In this document: positions 11,037-23,529 of the stretch, piece after piece | How the letters are laid out: each line of letters begins with the position of its first letter | How positions within the stretch are numbered: position 1 is the stretch's first letter | NCBI GenBank assembly: GCA_905250885.1 | Contig: CAJNOQ010000551.1 | Span: 1-47,180 of the forward strand | Direction: 5' to 3' | From: Didymodactylos carnosus | Taxonomy: Eukaryota > Rotifera > Eurotatoria > Philodinida > Philodinidae | Length of the DNA: 47,180 nt | Notes under the pieces: generated by a model | What the model was told of the DNA's origin: nothing | The model's database searches: none | Seen by the model: only the letters and a program-made list of their open reading frames with translations | Translations under genes and position numbers: made by a program

Positions 11037-12539
11037 TTATGCGTAGTTACTGTTTTAGTCGTTTTATTATTGTTGTTTTTGTTGTTGATGTGTAATGTAG
11101 TGTTCAGTTGTACAGAAGAAACGCAGAGAGAGAAGAAAAAAATATACGAGTTATATAAAATATATGAAAAAAATGTATTTTAGTGAACCTTCTGTTGATC
11201 TATGTACAATCAAGCCGAGCCGAATATGAACTAAATGGATGTGAGTGGGTGTATTTGAGCGTGTGTTCCGTAGGTGCAACCACACAGAGGGAGAGCGAGA
11301 GAGCGAGAGAGAGAAAGAAAGAACGAGAGAGTTGTAGATGCTCAACAAAAAAAGAAAAAAAAGGAAAAAAAGGAAAAAAAAATGTGTATATCTATAACTA
11401 TGTAATGTTTATGGCCATCGTCTTTTTTTTTTCTCTTTTTTCTCTCTTGTGTATTCTGACGTCAATAGTAACTTGAACTATTCTCTCTTTCTCTACTACT
11501 GCCCGTTTCTTGACCTATCGAATAGGACAATGATTATTTGTTTCCTCTTTCTCTCATTTTTCCATCTCTTCTGTATAAGAAATAGAAAGAGAAATGTAAA
11601 TTTTAGTAATTCTTTTTTTCCTCTTCTTTCTTTTTTTATAGTTATTATCGATGAGTTGTAAACGGCGACCAACAACTAACCACCATTACAGCAATAGTAT
11701 CTAGTACAAACATACATCGAACACATCCATAGAGAAACAAAAAAAGAAAATTTCTTTTTTCTTTATCTTCAAAACGGTTGTACTTCGTTCTTATTCTTTC
11801 GATCGACCACAATATCCACAACACAACCTCTATTATTTCGGCCTCTATGAGTATATTCTTTCTTTTTTATAAGACAAACATTTCTCTTCTTCTACTTCAC
11901 AGCATCTTTTACATAAAACTGTTCAACAATACAAAAAAAAAAAACAAAAAAAAAAACGCAAAAATAATTATTATACAAATTATTATTATGTATAAAACAA
12001 TGAAGAAAGAGGAGAAAGAGAGAGACAGAAGAAAAAGAAAGAAAAACGTCGTCATTGTCGCGAAAGTTTATGTTCTTCTTTATCGGTCTGTCTTTTTGAT
12101 TCAGCAAACCATCATCCACTATTATAAAATTCTTTCTCTCTCTCTCTCTCTCTATCTTAACCCAGATGAAAAAAATGGGCACACATACAGTATGATAGGG
12201 TGAACTATGGTCTGACTTTCTCGTATACTGTATGAGATATATGCAATGTACAAAACGAAAGAAAAATATAAAATGCTCTAACAAACTGTGATGGTATAAT
12301 GGACGAGATTATGAAAAAAATAGGCTTGTATAAAAAGGAGACAGACTACCTTCGTTTAACCCATTATATTCTGAAAAACGTAAACAATCCTTCTATGACC
12401 ATGTTTTTACTCATAATAGTAAACAAAAATTGTTGTTGTTTTTTTCTTTTGATGAACAACATCATATTCTAAAAATACACACTATTATACGAATTAGTTA
12501 ACTGCATATATCTTTAACATATTACAGGACAGAAGAACA

Positions 12540-13560
12540 TGATGGATTGACGCATCCGTCGTTTTCTAAATGCATATAAAATTTTGAACGAAATTTACAA
12601 ATCTAACAAAACAAAAGTTACCGAACGGAAAAATCCAAGATGCTCTTGATGAAGCGCGCATTCATTGCCCAATGTTTCAGCAAGGGCAAAGATACAAGGG
12701 AAAAAAACTTGATTTATCTAAATGGCTCGAGTCTACCCCTGTCGAGCTTTTTTTTAAAATACCGTCGGTATACGGCGCAGTTAACCGACGGTGACTTATT
12801 AGTCCGCGGTCTAAGAAAATACCGCACGGTAACCGTTTTTATCCATTCACCATTGTAATTTGCACCCATGAAGATATAAACGAAATACAGAAAAATCCGA
12901 GGAACTTACTTTCTTCCCCAGATTAAACTTTTCTTTTGAACTTCGACTTGAGTCAAATTTCTCTCAAGCGAAAACCTGTCTGCGCTAACAAATGCTCAAC
13001 AAAAACAGAAAAGAACTCCTGTTCGACGTGTTCATAACGATAAAATACCAGACAGTACTGCTAGTTATACCGACGGTATACAGTGACATACCGCGTGGTT
13101 ACCGACGGTATACCGAACGGTATTTTCGTTTACTATGTCCAAGCAAAAGTACTCCAGCCGAAATATCTGGATGTTTTAGCTGGAGTATCGGTCGATATTT
13201 TTGATCTCTTTTATCTAGATATTCCAGCTAGAGTATCGAGTTAGCTAGCTGGGCATGTATTGCCCAATATATTTGAATGCACCGAGTTTTTCCCGATGAA
13301 AATGTCAATTCATGGGCAATGCTATCTAGTTGCATCGAGAGCAACATTTATATGCGTTGACCAGTAAACTGACCCCCGAGATGCATTGGGTGATCCTCGA
13401 TGTTTTTTGTGTGCTTGAATGGCGGTATACTTTCCGGTAACTGTCAATATTAAGTACATGAGTAGCTCGATGTAAATGTTCATACATAGGCAATAGTTAT
13501 GTAGATGTATTGATCAGTGAATTGACGCATCTCTGGACGATGCTTGATGCTTTTGTTCAT
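12540..13560. repeat. Cluster of diverged repeats with CGGTAT palindromes
   Basis: The palindrome ATACCGTCGGTAT and close variants (TACCGACGGTAT, CCGCACGGTAAC, CCGAACGGTATT) recur at 12761-12835 and 13065-13130, with the two blocks roughly inverted to each other. Around them a longer unit containing TTGCCCAAT or GGGCAAT, then TTGACGCATC or GCATCGAG, appears about four times (near 12549-12670, 13250-13300, 13310-13410, 13480-13560). It resembles an old, partly tandem mobile-element cluster. No reading frame of interest. Confidence 0.5.
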
Positions 13561-14325
13561 GCTTGGGTAGAGAATGAGGCTATATGATTATTGTACTTAG
13601 ATCAGGACACTGAGCTCCCATTATGTTTAAAAGAAAATGAAGAAAAACTTAAAGATTTTTTTTTTTCTTCTTCTAAAAGTTGTCGTTCTTTATATGAACA
13701 GAAAACAGGAGAGGTGATTGACTTCAACATTTATTATAAAAATAAGATGGATAAAAAAAACACAGAAGATTGTATCAAAGAATAAGATGCAATCTTTTTA
13801 AGAGTGTGAAGAAGGCAATCTATCGTTTTCTATAAAAAGTTAATATGTAGAAATGCAATGTATACGATATTTATTTAAAGAAAATTGATTTATAGTACAA
13901 ACATCAATGAAAAAATAATTTTAAATTGATCTAAGTAGAAGAAACTAAAATGTTCTTCTAAAGTAATGTGACATTAAACATAACGATTGTTAATACTCAT
14001 CGATTTTTTCTATAAAATATTATTTTATTAAATGTAACAAGAATATTTTAGAAAATATTTCACATATACATCTGAACAATCACATTTTTTATCGTCTTGA
14101 TTTTATGACAGCATAACTATCTGATACATTTTATAATTGTAACACGGATAACTTTTTGAACTTGTCATACAATCGATGACAAGAGAATATCTAATGCAAA
14201 TAGAACGTGTATAGAAGTGAAGTGATAGACAAGCAGACATAACTTTGACGATCATCTTTTAAAAATCGTCTTGTTTCATTGAATTCTTTATATTTAAATA
14301 TTTTCAATTATCATGACGTGTTTGT

Positions 14326-15287
14326 GGTATAACGGTTTATGCATAAGTTTTGCAATAAATATCAAGCGCTGTTTCTCTATGCTCCTACTATCCTGGAGCT
14401 TGCACTTTCTTTTTATTTGAAAGAACAAAGTCTGAACTACAAAACACGTATCAAATAAAATATCGCTCGCAAAGCCTCATTAAAAAAAATTTAAAAACTA
14501 AACATCACTAAAAATGTACTGGTAAATCGTCAAAATATTCACTTTCTATCTTCTTCGGAGCGGTTCTTTCTGGTTTAAGGATAAGCTTGAAAGATGACTG
14601 ATTATTACATCTGAGAGTATTTGAAACGCTCTTTCGAATGGTGAGCAATACATTTTTTTTTTATTCAGTTTCTGTGAAGAAATAATCGTTTATTTGAGGA
14701 CCGTTAGAAAATCCGTTTATAAGTGTTAATTGCCAATTTTTGAATTAACAGATGAACTTTTTTCCAGTTTTTTTGAACTGTAAAATGATCTTCATACAAT
14801 TTTCTACAATCTGATGTAAAATAAAAACTAATCTCATTCATTTCGTATTTTATCTGACGCTTTTGCTGAAGTCCTCCATTGTTACACGCAAAATCTCTAT
14901 TTTCAGAAAATCTAACTTTTAGAAAGCGTTTCAGAAAACCACAAAAAAATAACTTGAAAATTCTTAAGAAGATCAGATCCATAGAATTTTTCACGGACTA
15001 TTTTTTCTTGTATTTGGTTTCAGCAAAAAGTTATTATTTTTGATATCAATGAAAAACTTTTCTTGATATGCTTTAGTAAAAATTTAATCAGACTATTTTT
15101 AGTGATGTATAGTTTTTGAATTGTTTCTCAATGAAGTTTGATGAGAGAAAATTTTATTTGATACACTTTTTTGTAGTTTAGACTTTGCTCTTTCAAACAA
15201 AAAGAAAGTAAAGTCTCTAGAACAATAGGAGCATAGAGAAACAGCGCTCGACATTTGTTACAAAACTTATACATAACCCGTTATACC
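14326..15287. mobile_element. Foldback element with arms of about 200 bases
   Basis: The left end (GGTATAACGGTTTATGCATA) and the inverted right end (GGTATAACGGGTTATGTATA) match. The arms continue through GCGCTGTTTCTCTATGCTCC, CTTTCTTTTT.TTTGAAAGA and TATCAAATAAAAT to AAACATCACTAAAAAT, about 200 bases at roughly 80% identity by eye. The 550-base loop includes the minus frame 14704-14994, which resembles nothing known. Total about 960 bases, non-autonomous. Confidence 0.82.
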
Positions 15288-15749
15288 TTCGTATTGTCTA
15301 TCAATAATTCTAAAAAGATCTATATGTACTTGTGTATGGTAACACTTTTTTTTTTCTACTAATTTTTCCTATTAATTATAAAAATTTAATATTGTATTTC
15401 TTTTTTATATGTGCACGTGTCTAGATACTAACATAAAAATATATTCATTCAATATTTAAAATAAAATTAATGAAATGAGCTTACAATGATTATACAAAAT
15501 GAATAGCATTTTTGTCGTCTTATAATTAGGATGGTCGATTTGAGTTGTTTTACTTTCGTTTAAAAAAAAATAGGCTATATGATGAATGAAATTAAGTATC
15601 GATCTATATAAAAAAAAAAGATTTTCAAAATTTAATTTTGTCAAAACAAACGTGTTGCTGATATTATTTATACTGAACCAGAAAAATTTAGGATACAACA
15701 AAGCTTAGACTAGGAATATACCAATTCCAAGTGGATACTTGTAAAGATC

Positions 15750-15968
15750 AGTATTAAGAATTTCTACCAGGTTTCGTTTCTTGCATTTGTTAGTGACATT
15801 AGAATTATTGAATTAGCCAAAAAGTGCGTTAAAATTGGTTGACGTTTCATTGAAACAGAGAGATTTTCATCAATTCTAACTCACTATTCGGTTGATTCAG
15901 TAATTTTAATGTCATTAACAAATACAAGGAATGAAATTGAGTTTTTCTCGTATAAAAACTTCTTAATA
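15750..15968. repeat. Inverted-repeat element
   Basis: The left arm TATTAAGAATTTCTACCAGG followed by GCATTTGTTAGTGACATTAG is mirrored at 15890-15968 (TATTAAGAAGTTTTTATACG and GTATTTGTTAATGACATTAA in reverse). Arms are about 70 bases. Weaker mirroring extends to about 15715 and 16005. Confidence 0.65.
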
Positions 15969-16424
15969 GTAAAAAATAGTGCCCTTTACTTTGAATTGAG
16001 GCATTCCGATGATCTAAGTAGATTCATAGCTTCGATCAGAAGCATTTTTTGACTATATCGTTTAATATTACATGTGAATCAGTGTGTTTTAAGTCTACAA
16101 TTATCATTTGCCATACTGTTTCATATATCTGAATGACTCATGTTCAAAGACTAAAATAGATATCTGACTATTCTTGCTGACTGTTTGAGAGTGATAAGTA
16201 ATGTTAGCGGCCGACAGTTTTTGATAAGAGCGACTTAGGCTTGGCAATAGTCAATAGTTGAGGGTACCCCCCCTCTTTTTTCATCTTGTTGCCAAATGCG
16301 AAGCACACGTCCGATTGAGCTGAAATTTATAAGAGAGATAGAATATCGAAAAAGAAAATCAATGTATTTTTGCCCAGAATTTTCTGACACGTTTTCTATG
16401 GGTTTTCTGGAAAACTTCAGTTTT

Positions 16425-16738
16425 CATCCAGTCACATTATGACCCCTCGAAAAAATGGTCTGATCGAGCTCAAATTTTTACCATAGATACTTTAGGTCCT
16501 ATTACAGGTTCAACATTTTTTTTCCGAAAAATGTTTTCCTTCTTGGGGTATTGAAAAAATGCTAAAACTCTTGTATAAAAAACCGATTTTTGATTTTAAA
16601 AACCTTCCCAGACAGAAAGTTGAAGTCGAAAATGTTTAAAAAAGAATTTAGAACCTGAGATAGAGTCTGAAGTATCCGTGGTAAAAATTTGAGCTCGATC
16701 GAACCATTTTTTTCGAGGGGTCGTAATGTGACTGGATC
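16425..16738. repeat. Inverted-repeat element with ATCCAGTCACATTA ends
   Basis: The left arm has ATCCAGTCACATTATGACCC, CTCGAAAAAATGGT and GAGCTCAAATTTTTACCA. The same order appears inverted at about 16630-16738. Arms are about 100 bases with a loop of about 120. Weaker mirroring may run out to 16385 and 16780. The overlapping frames at 16562-16843 and 16689-16919 are complementary shadows of these arms, not genes. Confidence 0.75.
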
Positions 16739-16740
16739 GA

Positions 16741-19104
16741 AGAGACTATCGAAAAAACGCATAGTGAGAAAAACACATATTGTACACAGGGCTGTGTTTT
16801 TCAGGGCATTTGCAGCGATGATCATATCTCTACGAAAACTCATCGGAAAATTCTACAAGACATATCATTTTGAAGAGTACACTTTCTTCTATCATACTAT
16901 ATATAAGAAAAAATTTTGAATGTATAGAAAAGGAGAGAAAAATTTACGAACCTAAAAAGCTGAGATTTTTGAGGTTTTGAATGAAAAACTTAAAAGCTCA
17001 TAATTTTTTCAAGGAAGGTCATGGAAAGCTGGGAGTGATCTCATTTTATAGCCCAGACTTTCCTCTACATTAGGCTATGTTCAGCTCAAAATGAAAAGTT
17101 GTAGACAGCATGAGATTAAAAAGGATTTTTTTAATCTTCTTTTACTTTTTCTTCTTTGCATTTGATATACACGAATGAAGATCGAGTACACGTAGTACCA
17201 TACTACAAACGATTGAATAAACTGTCTAGTAGTTGAAACGAAAACACTTCTACTATTTCGTAGAAGAGCGCTAACTAGCGCTAAGTCAGTCTCTTGAAAC
17301 TATCTCATTTTTACAAAACATTATTGTTCCATTAGTCACCACTATTCCGTTTTGGTATTAATTTATAGTATGTTTTGAATATGTTCAATGTAGACAATGA
17401 AAGTTAAATTTTTTCGGAATGTTCGATCTATCTATTAATTAATAATTAAGATTTGACGATTCAATAAGAGGATGACGAAGAATATACGTTTCATCTATGC
17501 AACTAGTAGAGAATACAAATTTCCTGCACGTCTGCCACTACTTTAAATGAAGCTAAATAAACCGAATTCTATTTGACCGTAAGAGTTTCGAAGCACTGTT
17601 ATTTTATCAAGTAATATAATGGAAGAGCCGTTGTTTCATTGAAAAAAACAGCATATTTCACTTTGAAGGGGTTTCAAAAGAAACAAATGTGTTGTCTTAT
17701 CTTTTACTTTTTATGATGACAAAAATGGTGAGATCAATAACACCTGCTTTGAATGCTTATTCACAAAACAAAAATATGGCGAAATATATATTATATAAAT
17801 TATTTGCTAATGTCGACATGAAAGATGATTATAATTTGCATAAACTCTAATAGTGACACATCCGTTGAGAGTGTTTAAAATTTCAATAGTACTACTACTA
17901 TCAAACAGTTCGAACTTACATTATACCAAAAGTGAACGTTGACTATAATCAAAAACTTTCTCTTAAAAATTATGTTTATTAAGATTTTTTTTAACTTTTG
18001 ATTATCTATGACAAATGCGAATTGTCTCTTTATATTCACTTCCATCGATTCTGTCACAAGTTATCTGATACATGATCTGTGTATTTCATATATACACACA
18101 TTCATTGTTGACTGTAACTGACGTATACTTCACATATTATCGAGATTGTTATTGATCTAAAACATATACTACAACCGTATTTTTCATATCAGATCCTTTA
18201 TTTTAGTTTCAGACTATAATGATGAACGATATTATCGTAGTATAACAATAGTCTTACTAAATCATGTCTATTAATCAAACGATGAGCAATATATATGAAT
18301 TCACTTACAAAGTCATTTCTCTTAGACGCTATATAACGCCCATAAAAATTATACTTCTCTCATAAAAGTCGATCAAGCGTGACGTAATGTTCATTTCTTC
18401 TTTGAAACTGAATCCCTATAGACTATAAACATACTAAAAATAAATAGTGAATTGAACAAAGTATGTTTCTATCTTTGTGTGATACATATTAAATTGAATC
18501 AGAAAAATATATTCTGGTTAACGTTTGCCATAATTTAAGACTAACCATACATATTCTCATGAACAATACTAATATCATTAAGAAACGTTTTATTGCATGA
18601 AAAATAAAGTTGCACGAAAGAACAAAAAGAGCCACTGGACACAATTATTATTTAAACTACTTTCGGTTTTTTTTCGATTATGACACATACGAATGCCAAT
18701 TATCATTACAAACAGACGAAAAAGGAGTAAAGAGTATACAAAGAAGAGCAATAAACTTATAGAACTAAACCTGATGTAATAAGCAAAAACAAATGTTTTT
18801 GTTGAGTCAATAGTGAATTGCAATAACAACAACAACAACAAAAACGTATGTTTTAGCTTGAATAAAATCTGATTAAAAAAGTTAACTAGTCAGTTGATTT
18901 ATAAACCTTCGGTACACTGGATTCATGAAGATTAATATGATAAACATTCTGTAAAAACTGTTCAGTCAAAAATGTGTACAATATATCTTCTCACTTGTAG
19001 AATATTCTGTACACATATCTTAAGAGAAAATGCATTAATAACTTCTTAACTTAGTATACAAGAAATCGAAGATGAAGAAGAAGAAAAAGAAGTGTCTGTT
19101 GTTA
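16741..19104. other. Intergenic, downstream of the NCOA4-like gene
   Basis: AT-rich sequence with no supported gene on either strand and no clear repeat. The 3' untranslated region of the NCOA4-like gene should lie at its right end; a minus-strand AATAAA near 18588-18593 is one candidate poly(A) signal. A short CAA tract lies at about 18824-18841. Confidence 0.5.
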
Positions 19105-22100
19105 TTATTTTTTTGAAATCCATTCATTTATTGGCATATTTTTCATTGTATCCATTACGTTTAATACTGAACTATATGTTTCTTTCGTTGCCGTTGGTAA
19201 GGTTGATGATAGTAGAGGATATTTGACTGCGGGTAATGTTGTTGTTGTTGTTGTTGTTACTGATGCTAATTTGTCAATTGAAGAATGTTTTGCTGGTAGA
19301 GGAAGAACCTGTGTCAATTGAGAATATTTTGATGTACTTTCAACAGGAGGTTGTGATATTGTTGTTTTTTCAATGGCTACTAAATAGTCATTGTGTAATT
19401 TTTTAACACGTTCTGAACATTGTTGAAGATGTTCATTTAAATCGACAGTTGTCGAAAGTTTATTTGTATTGTCTGCTAACCATGGACGAAATAAATTTTG
19501 ATGTTGTTCTTTTTGTTTATTATTATTAATCCAATAATCTTTTGAATAAATAATTGGAGTTGTTGAAATTATAGATGGTTTTGATGTTGAACAAAATTGA
19601 CCATCATTAATCGTACATAACCATTTTCGACTAGAAAAAAAAATAGCTAAATTAACATTGTAAAACAAAAAATGAACTATTAGAAATATTTGAACAATAA
19701 CTGGCAATTTATTAATTGTTGTCTCAGATCAGAAATGGGCGAGCACGAGTATTTACCCGTGTACTTGAGTACAAATTTTAGGATACTCGTATTCGTGACT
19801 TTTTTTGTTGTTGTTGAAATACTCGAGTACTTGATTTTAAAAATGTTAATGAAAAAACTCCCATCGACATTTCCCAAAAAAGATATAGGCTTTTTTTAAA
19901 AACTTCATGCTATAAAGAAAAAATAAGAGTTAGAAACAATTATTCAAATCTCTTAGAACTCCTTGTTGTTGAAAAATAAGTTTTTTTTTAAATATCTCTT
20001 GTATTAAGTAAAATTTTGTTGTACTCATCCATCTCTGTCTCACGATGATGAAATAAATTTATTTTATGAAGTAATAAGAGAGATAATCAATTAAAGAAAA
20101 AATCATAGTCTGTCCATTTCAAAAGAAAATATATTTTGATTTTATCTTATTTACAAGTTGTCTAATTCTATATCTTACTTACCGTTCATTTTCCGATAAT
20201 AAATTATTATCATTATCTAATAATTCAAATTTTTCATTTTTAATCGGTTGTAATTGTTGTTTCAACATATTGTTATTGTTATTGTTATTATTATTTATTT
20301 TTAAATTTTCTAAATTTTTCTCAATTGTAGTCATCGGTGATGTTTTTGTTCGAGATACGAATGCACTCAAAGGTAAAGATAGAAGATAATTGACACCCGG
20401 TAGATGTTGTTGACAAGAAATTTCATTTCTTTTAGCTGTTGATAGTAAACTATTTATGGATTTTTTAATCCAAACAGTTAACGGTTTTGAGCGGATTAAT
20501 TCGATACCAGACTGTTGATGACATTTTGAGGAATTGTTGTTGTTACCTTAAATAATGCTGTAGTTATTAAATAACAAATCTTGAAACGAGAAATCCTTAA
20601 AATCGTCAAAAATGAGAAATTCATCTATGACAAACTTTTCTCTAGTTAATATGAATCACGAGCGTACCTAGCATGTCAGAACAGAGGAGTGGTCCTGTCA
20701 GAAAAATGTTTTCGTTCTTTCAAAACAGATATTTTTTTGAAGAACGATGGACATAAAACAGAAGCTTTTCTGAAAGTAATCATTCTCATAAACCTCCATT
20801 AAGTACGCCCCTGTTATGAATGTGAATTTTTTGACAATCAGCTGTAATATGGCAAAGTATGTTTAGCGTATGTCAGAGATGCAACTAGAATTTTTAGACT
20901 TTGAGCCGTTTTTTATAGAGTGAGAAAATATCGGTGTGGACCAAACATTACTGCCCTCGAATAGAAAGTTTTTTTCGACTATTACATACAAGAATAAATG
21001 CATGCGGCTTTAGTCTGAATTTGTCATCGTTACTCGCTTTTGATGACATCTCTTTTTCCGACTAAATTTTGGCCAGAGTTGATAGGCAAAGAAAATGCTT
21101 TGAGTCGGGCACCTGAAAAAAAATTGCACTGTGTCATGATGCAATTAGGGCTGTGACAGGTACCATTAGCATTACAGTAACTGTAACTGCTGAACTGTTG
21201 ACGTTCTTGATAACAGTAACGGATAAACAGTTACCGTACAAGTAATGATAACGACCAGTTACAAGTAACGGTACCTGTTCAGTATATCTTTCAAGAGTCA
21301 GATATCTAGGTATCCAGGCTGAGGGTGAGGCTACGAACTTCCACCCTGGATACCTAGATATTTAGAGATTTGACTCTTGAAAGATATACTGAACAGTTAC
21401 CGTTACTTGTAACTGGTCGTTATCGTTACTTGTACGGTAACTGTTTATCCGTTACTGTTACCAAGAACGTCAACTGTTCAGCAGTTACAGTTACCGAGTA
21501 ACGGTGGTAACAGTAACTGGTAACTGTCACAGTCCTAGATGCAATGTTCTTGCCTGTAGTTATTCCAATATTAACATGCACGTTTTCGTATGTACGATAC
21601 TGTATTAACTTTTTCAAATAAAACTTACGTTTGTCTTTATTCCCGAATTCTACCGATTGTCGTTGTTGTGGAATCGAAGTGGGTGCTTTCATTTGTTGTT
21701 CAATTTGTGTTAACCGTTGTTCGAAACGTTTCATTTTATTAGACATTGATGATGACTTTTTTTTCTTCGATTCCGGTTTTCTGCTACTTTGTGAACTACT
21801 GCTTGATGAAGACGATGAAGATGTATCATCAACAGTCATATATTCATACGATTGTACAACAGTATAATCACTCTCCGGTTGCATTGTTTCACATGATAAT
21901 TTTTGTACAGCGTTATGTACCAATTGAATTTGATTATCAAAGAATGCCAAAAACTTAGTGTCTGAAGTGTTATTATTCTCACTATAATGTTTTTCAACAA
22001 GTTTTAAAATTTCTTGTTCCCGCACATCAATCGCTTGACGCAATAATTGAAATTTCATATGGACGGTCATTTCACTCTAAAAATCATCTATAGTTTATAC

Positions 22101-23052
22101 CGAAGAAGACTGAGAGAAAAACCTTGTAACAGCCTCTCGATTTCTCTCAGTTTAGAAGTGTAGAACATATGAACTTCTCCCAAAATATAGAACGAAATGA
22201 GAAAATCAGCAAATTATTTACAATAAAACTCTTTCAATTGTCAATCGATTTTACATTAAAGTACAGTTTTTCAAAAGGTTATTTTTGATCATACTCATGA
22301 ATCTAACGTCCGTCCCGGGAACTAGGTCTTCAAATTACTGCTGAAAATCGAGTCTCCAGAGAGTCGAGTAGAATTTTTTCTGATAGCGTCAGATAACAGA
22401 AGCTCATATGAAAACATTGTCAGAACGAACGGACACGTTTTCAAATTGAGATAAAACTTAATAGAGTTTCTGAACTTTTCAGCTTTTCAAATATTAAGAA
22501 CTTCTTATCCTCAAAAACACCTGTTCGTTAGTTCCGAAATGTTTCTTCAATATGAACTTGTTTAATCTGATGCTGTCAAAAAAAACGTGTTCAACTTAAG
22601 ATAGATCTCCAAATCCTCGTTATATCGTCGAATAAAATTATAATGAAAATGAAACTAAACGATTTAAATTTTAATCTAAAGTTTTATTAGTGGTGTAACC
22701 ACCAGGTGGGCTGGGATGGACTCAGCCCACCCGCTAAAAGTTTGATAATTCACACTATTGTGTGCTAATATCTACCACTTTGAAAAAAAGTGAGACAACG
22801 CCCGTCCACTAACAAAATCCTGACTACACCGCTAGTTTTTATGTCTGTTTTAATGTCAAATGTGGTTGATCTCACAACAATTTAACTACCCAAATCAAAT
22901 AAAGCGGCAACGAATGAATTTCTCATCTGATGAACATCCGTCAACAAAAATTAAATGCCAAATGAACATACTTTAGTTTTATAGTCTTTTGGATTTGAAT
23001 CCATTTTTTGAGTTATTTTTGATGATACCACTGCTTGTTTATGCATAGACAT
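19105..23052 (-). CDS. NCOA4: Probable NCOA4-like protein (ferritinophagy receptor / coactivator family)
   Basis: Exons in coding order: 23052-22972, 22076-21629, 20546-20183, 19630-19105; 1419 bases, 472 aa, GT-AG borders, TAA stop. An in-frame TAA lies 15 bases upstream of the ATG at 23052. Residues about 28-95 look helical (LLRQAIDVREQEILKLVEKH), like the ARA70 region of NCOA4 or the coiled coil of TRIM proteins. PESDYTVVQSYEYMTVDD follows, recalling the P-E...TV...E...T stretch after that region in human NCOA4. Then come a ten-Ser run and a basic KKKK segment. All five Trp residues are followed by Ile or Leu: VWI (202), KWL (301), YWI (331), PWL (348), EWI (468, four residues from the end). 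Repeated W-L motifs are a hallmark of NCOA4, which delivers ferritin to autophagosomes. Gene structure is well supported; identity is inference from memory of the family. Introns carry a hAT-type MITE (21146-21537) and another MITE (22688-22834). Confidence 0.6.
19739..19835. repeat. Degenerate GAGTACTTG repeat in an intron
   Basis: Within intron 3 of the NCOA4-like gene the motifs GAGTATTTACCC, TACTTGAGTAC, ATACTCGTATTCGTGA and ATACTCGAGTACTTGA follow one another. They resemble the denser GTACTTGTACTT block at the right edge of the window, suggesting a shared repeat family. Confidence 0.4.
21146..21537. mobile_element. hAT-type MITE, family A copy 2, long hairpin form
   Basis: Starts TAGGGCTGTGACAG and ends, inverted, TAGGACTGTGACAG. 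It is flanked by a perfect 8-base duplication GATGCAAT (21138-21145 and 21538-21545). Nearly the whole 392 bases fold on themselves, closing on a loop of about 25 bases near 21321-21345. Like copy 1 it is made of GTAACNGTAAC motifs but carries an extra central arm (ATCTAGGTATCCAGG and its inverse). It lies in intron 2 of the NCOA4-like gene, 84 bases from exon 2. Confidence 0.9.
22688..22834. mobile_element. MITE, family C copy 1, intron 1 of the NCOA4-like gene
   Basis: Ends are TAGTGGTGTAACCA and, inverted, TAGCGGTGTAGTCA. The 147-base body includes GGTGGGCTGGGATGGACTCA, ATAATTCACACTA and TCTACCACTTT and has no reading frame. A diverged copy starts at 23530. Confidence 0.7.
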
Positions 23053-23529
23053 ACGCTCGTGTACTTAATCTAAAATGAAAAGTATAAAGCAAGAAAAAAC
23101 ATCATTTCTATTATCTTTATAAAGCAGGAGAAGAGGAACGTCGCAATAAAATAAAGAAATACTTCTACAAGTACAACTAATAAAAAAAAGTGAAACATGT
23201 GGTATCGCGAAAGATAAGAATAAAAGAAACTATGAAATACCGAAATAACCTTGTCGATATATAATGAAAATAAATAAATAAACAATGTTTTTTTTGTTCT
23301 CTTTTCCACCCTCGTTATTGATTGGATGATACATATATCAAATAAATAATTTATATTAACTTGACTACAGAGTTTAGGTGAAACAGTATAGAATGTTTTT
23401 CGATTCTCATTTAAATGTTGACACTTTCAAATAAGAATTTTTATTGATATTTTTATTATTACGACAGAATATAGATGGTGCAGACATTCGGTGCATTGAA
23501 ACAGCGTACTCTCATATTACGTATAGTAG

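Larger units (their letters stand above)
10030..14325. other. Gene-poor intergenic region
   Basis: No gene supported on either strand. AT-rich, with a TG tract at about 10990-11036, GA tracts at about 11285-11330, purine-rich sequence at 12000-12050 and a CT tract at about 12137-12154. The segment 12540-13560 differs, being less AT-rich and repetitive, and is annotated separately. The plus frame 13591-13785 has no recognisable motif. Confidence 0.5.

Noticed and set aside
11778..12284. Long overlapping frames on both strands (141 and 130 codons)
   Set aside because: They cross A-rich, GA and CT tracts and have simple-repeat composition with no recognisable motif.
16562..16919. Overlapping frames of 93 and 76 codons on opposite strands
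   Set aside because: They cover the mirrored arms of the inverted-repeat element at 16425-16738 and share its sequence in reverse.
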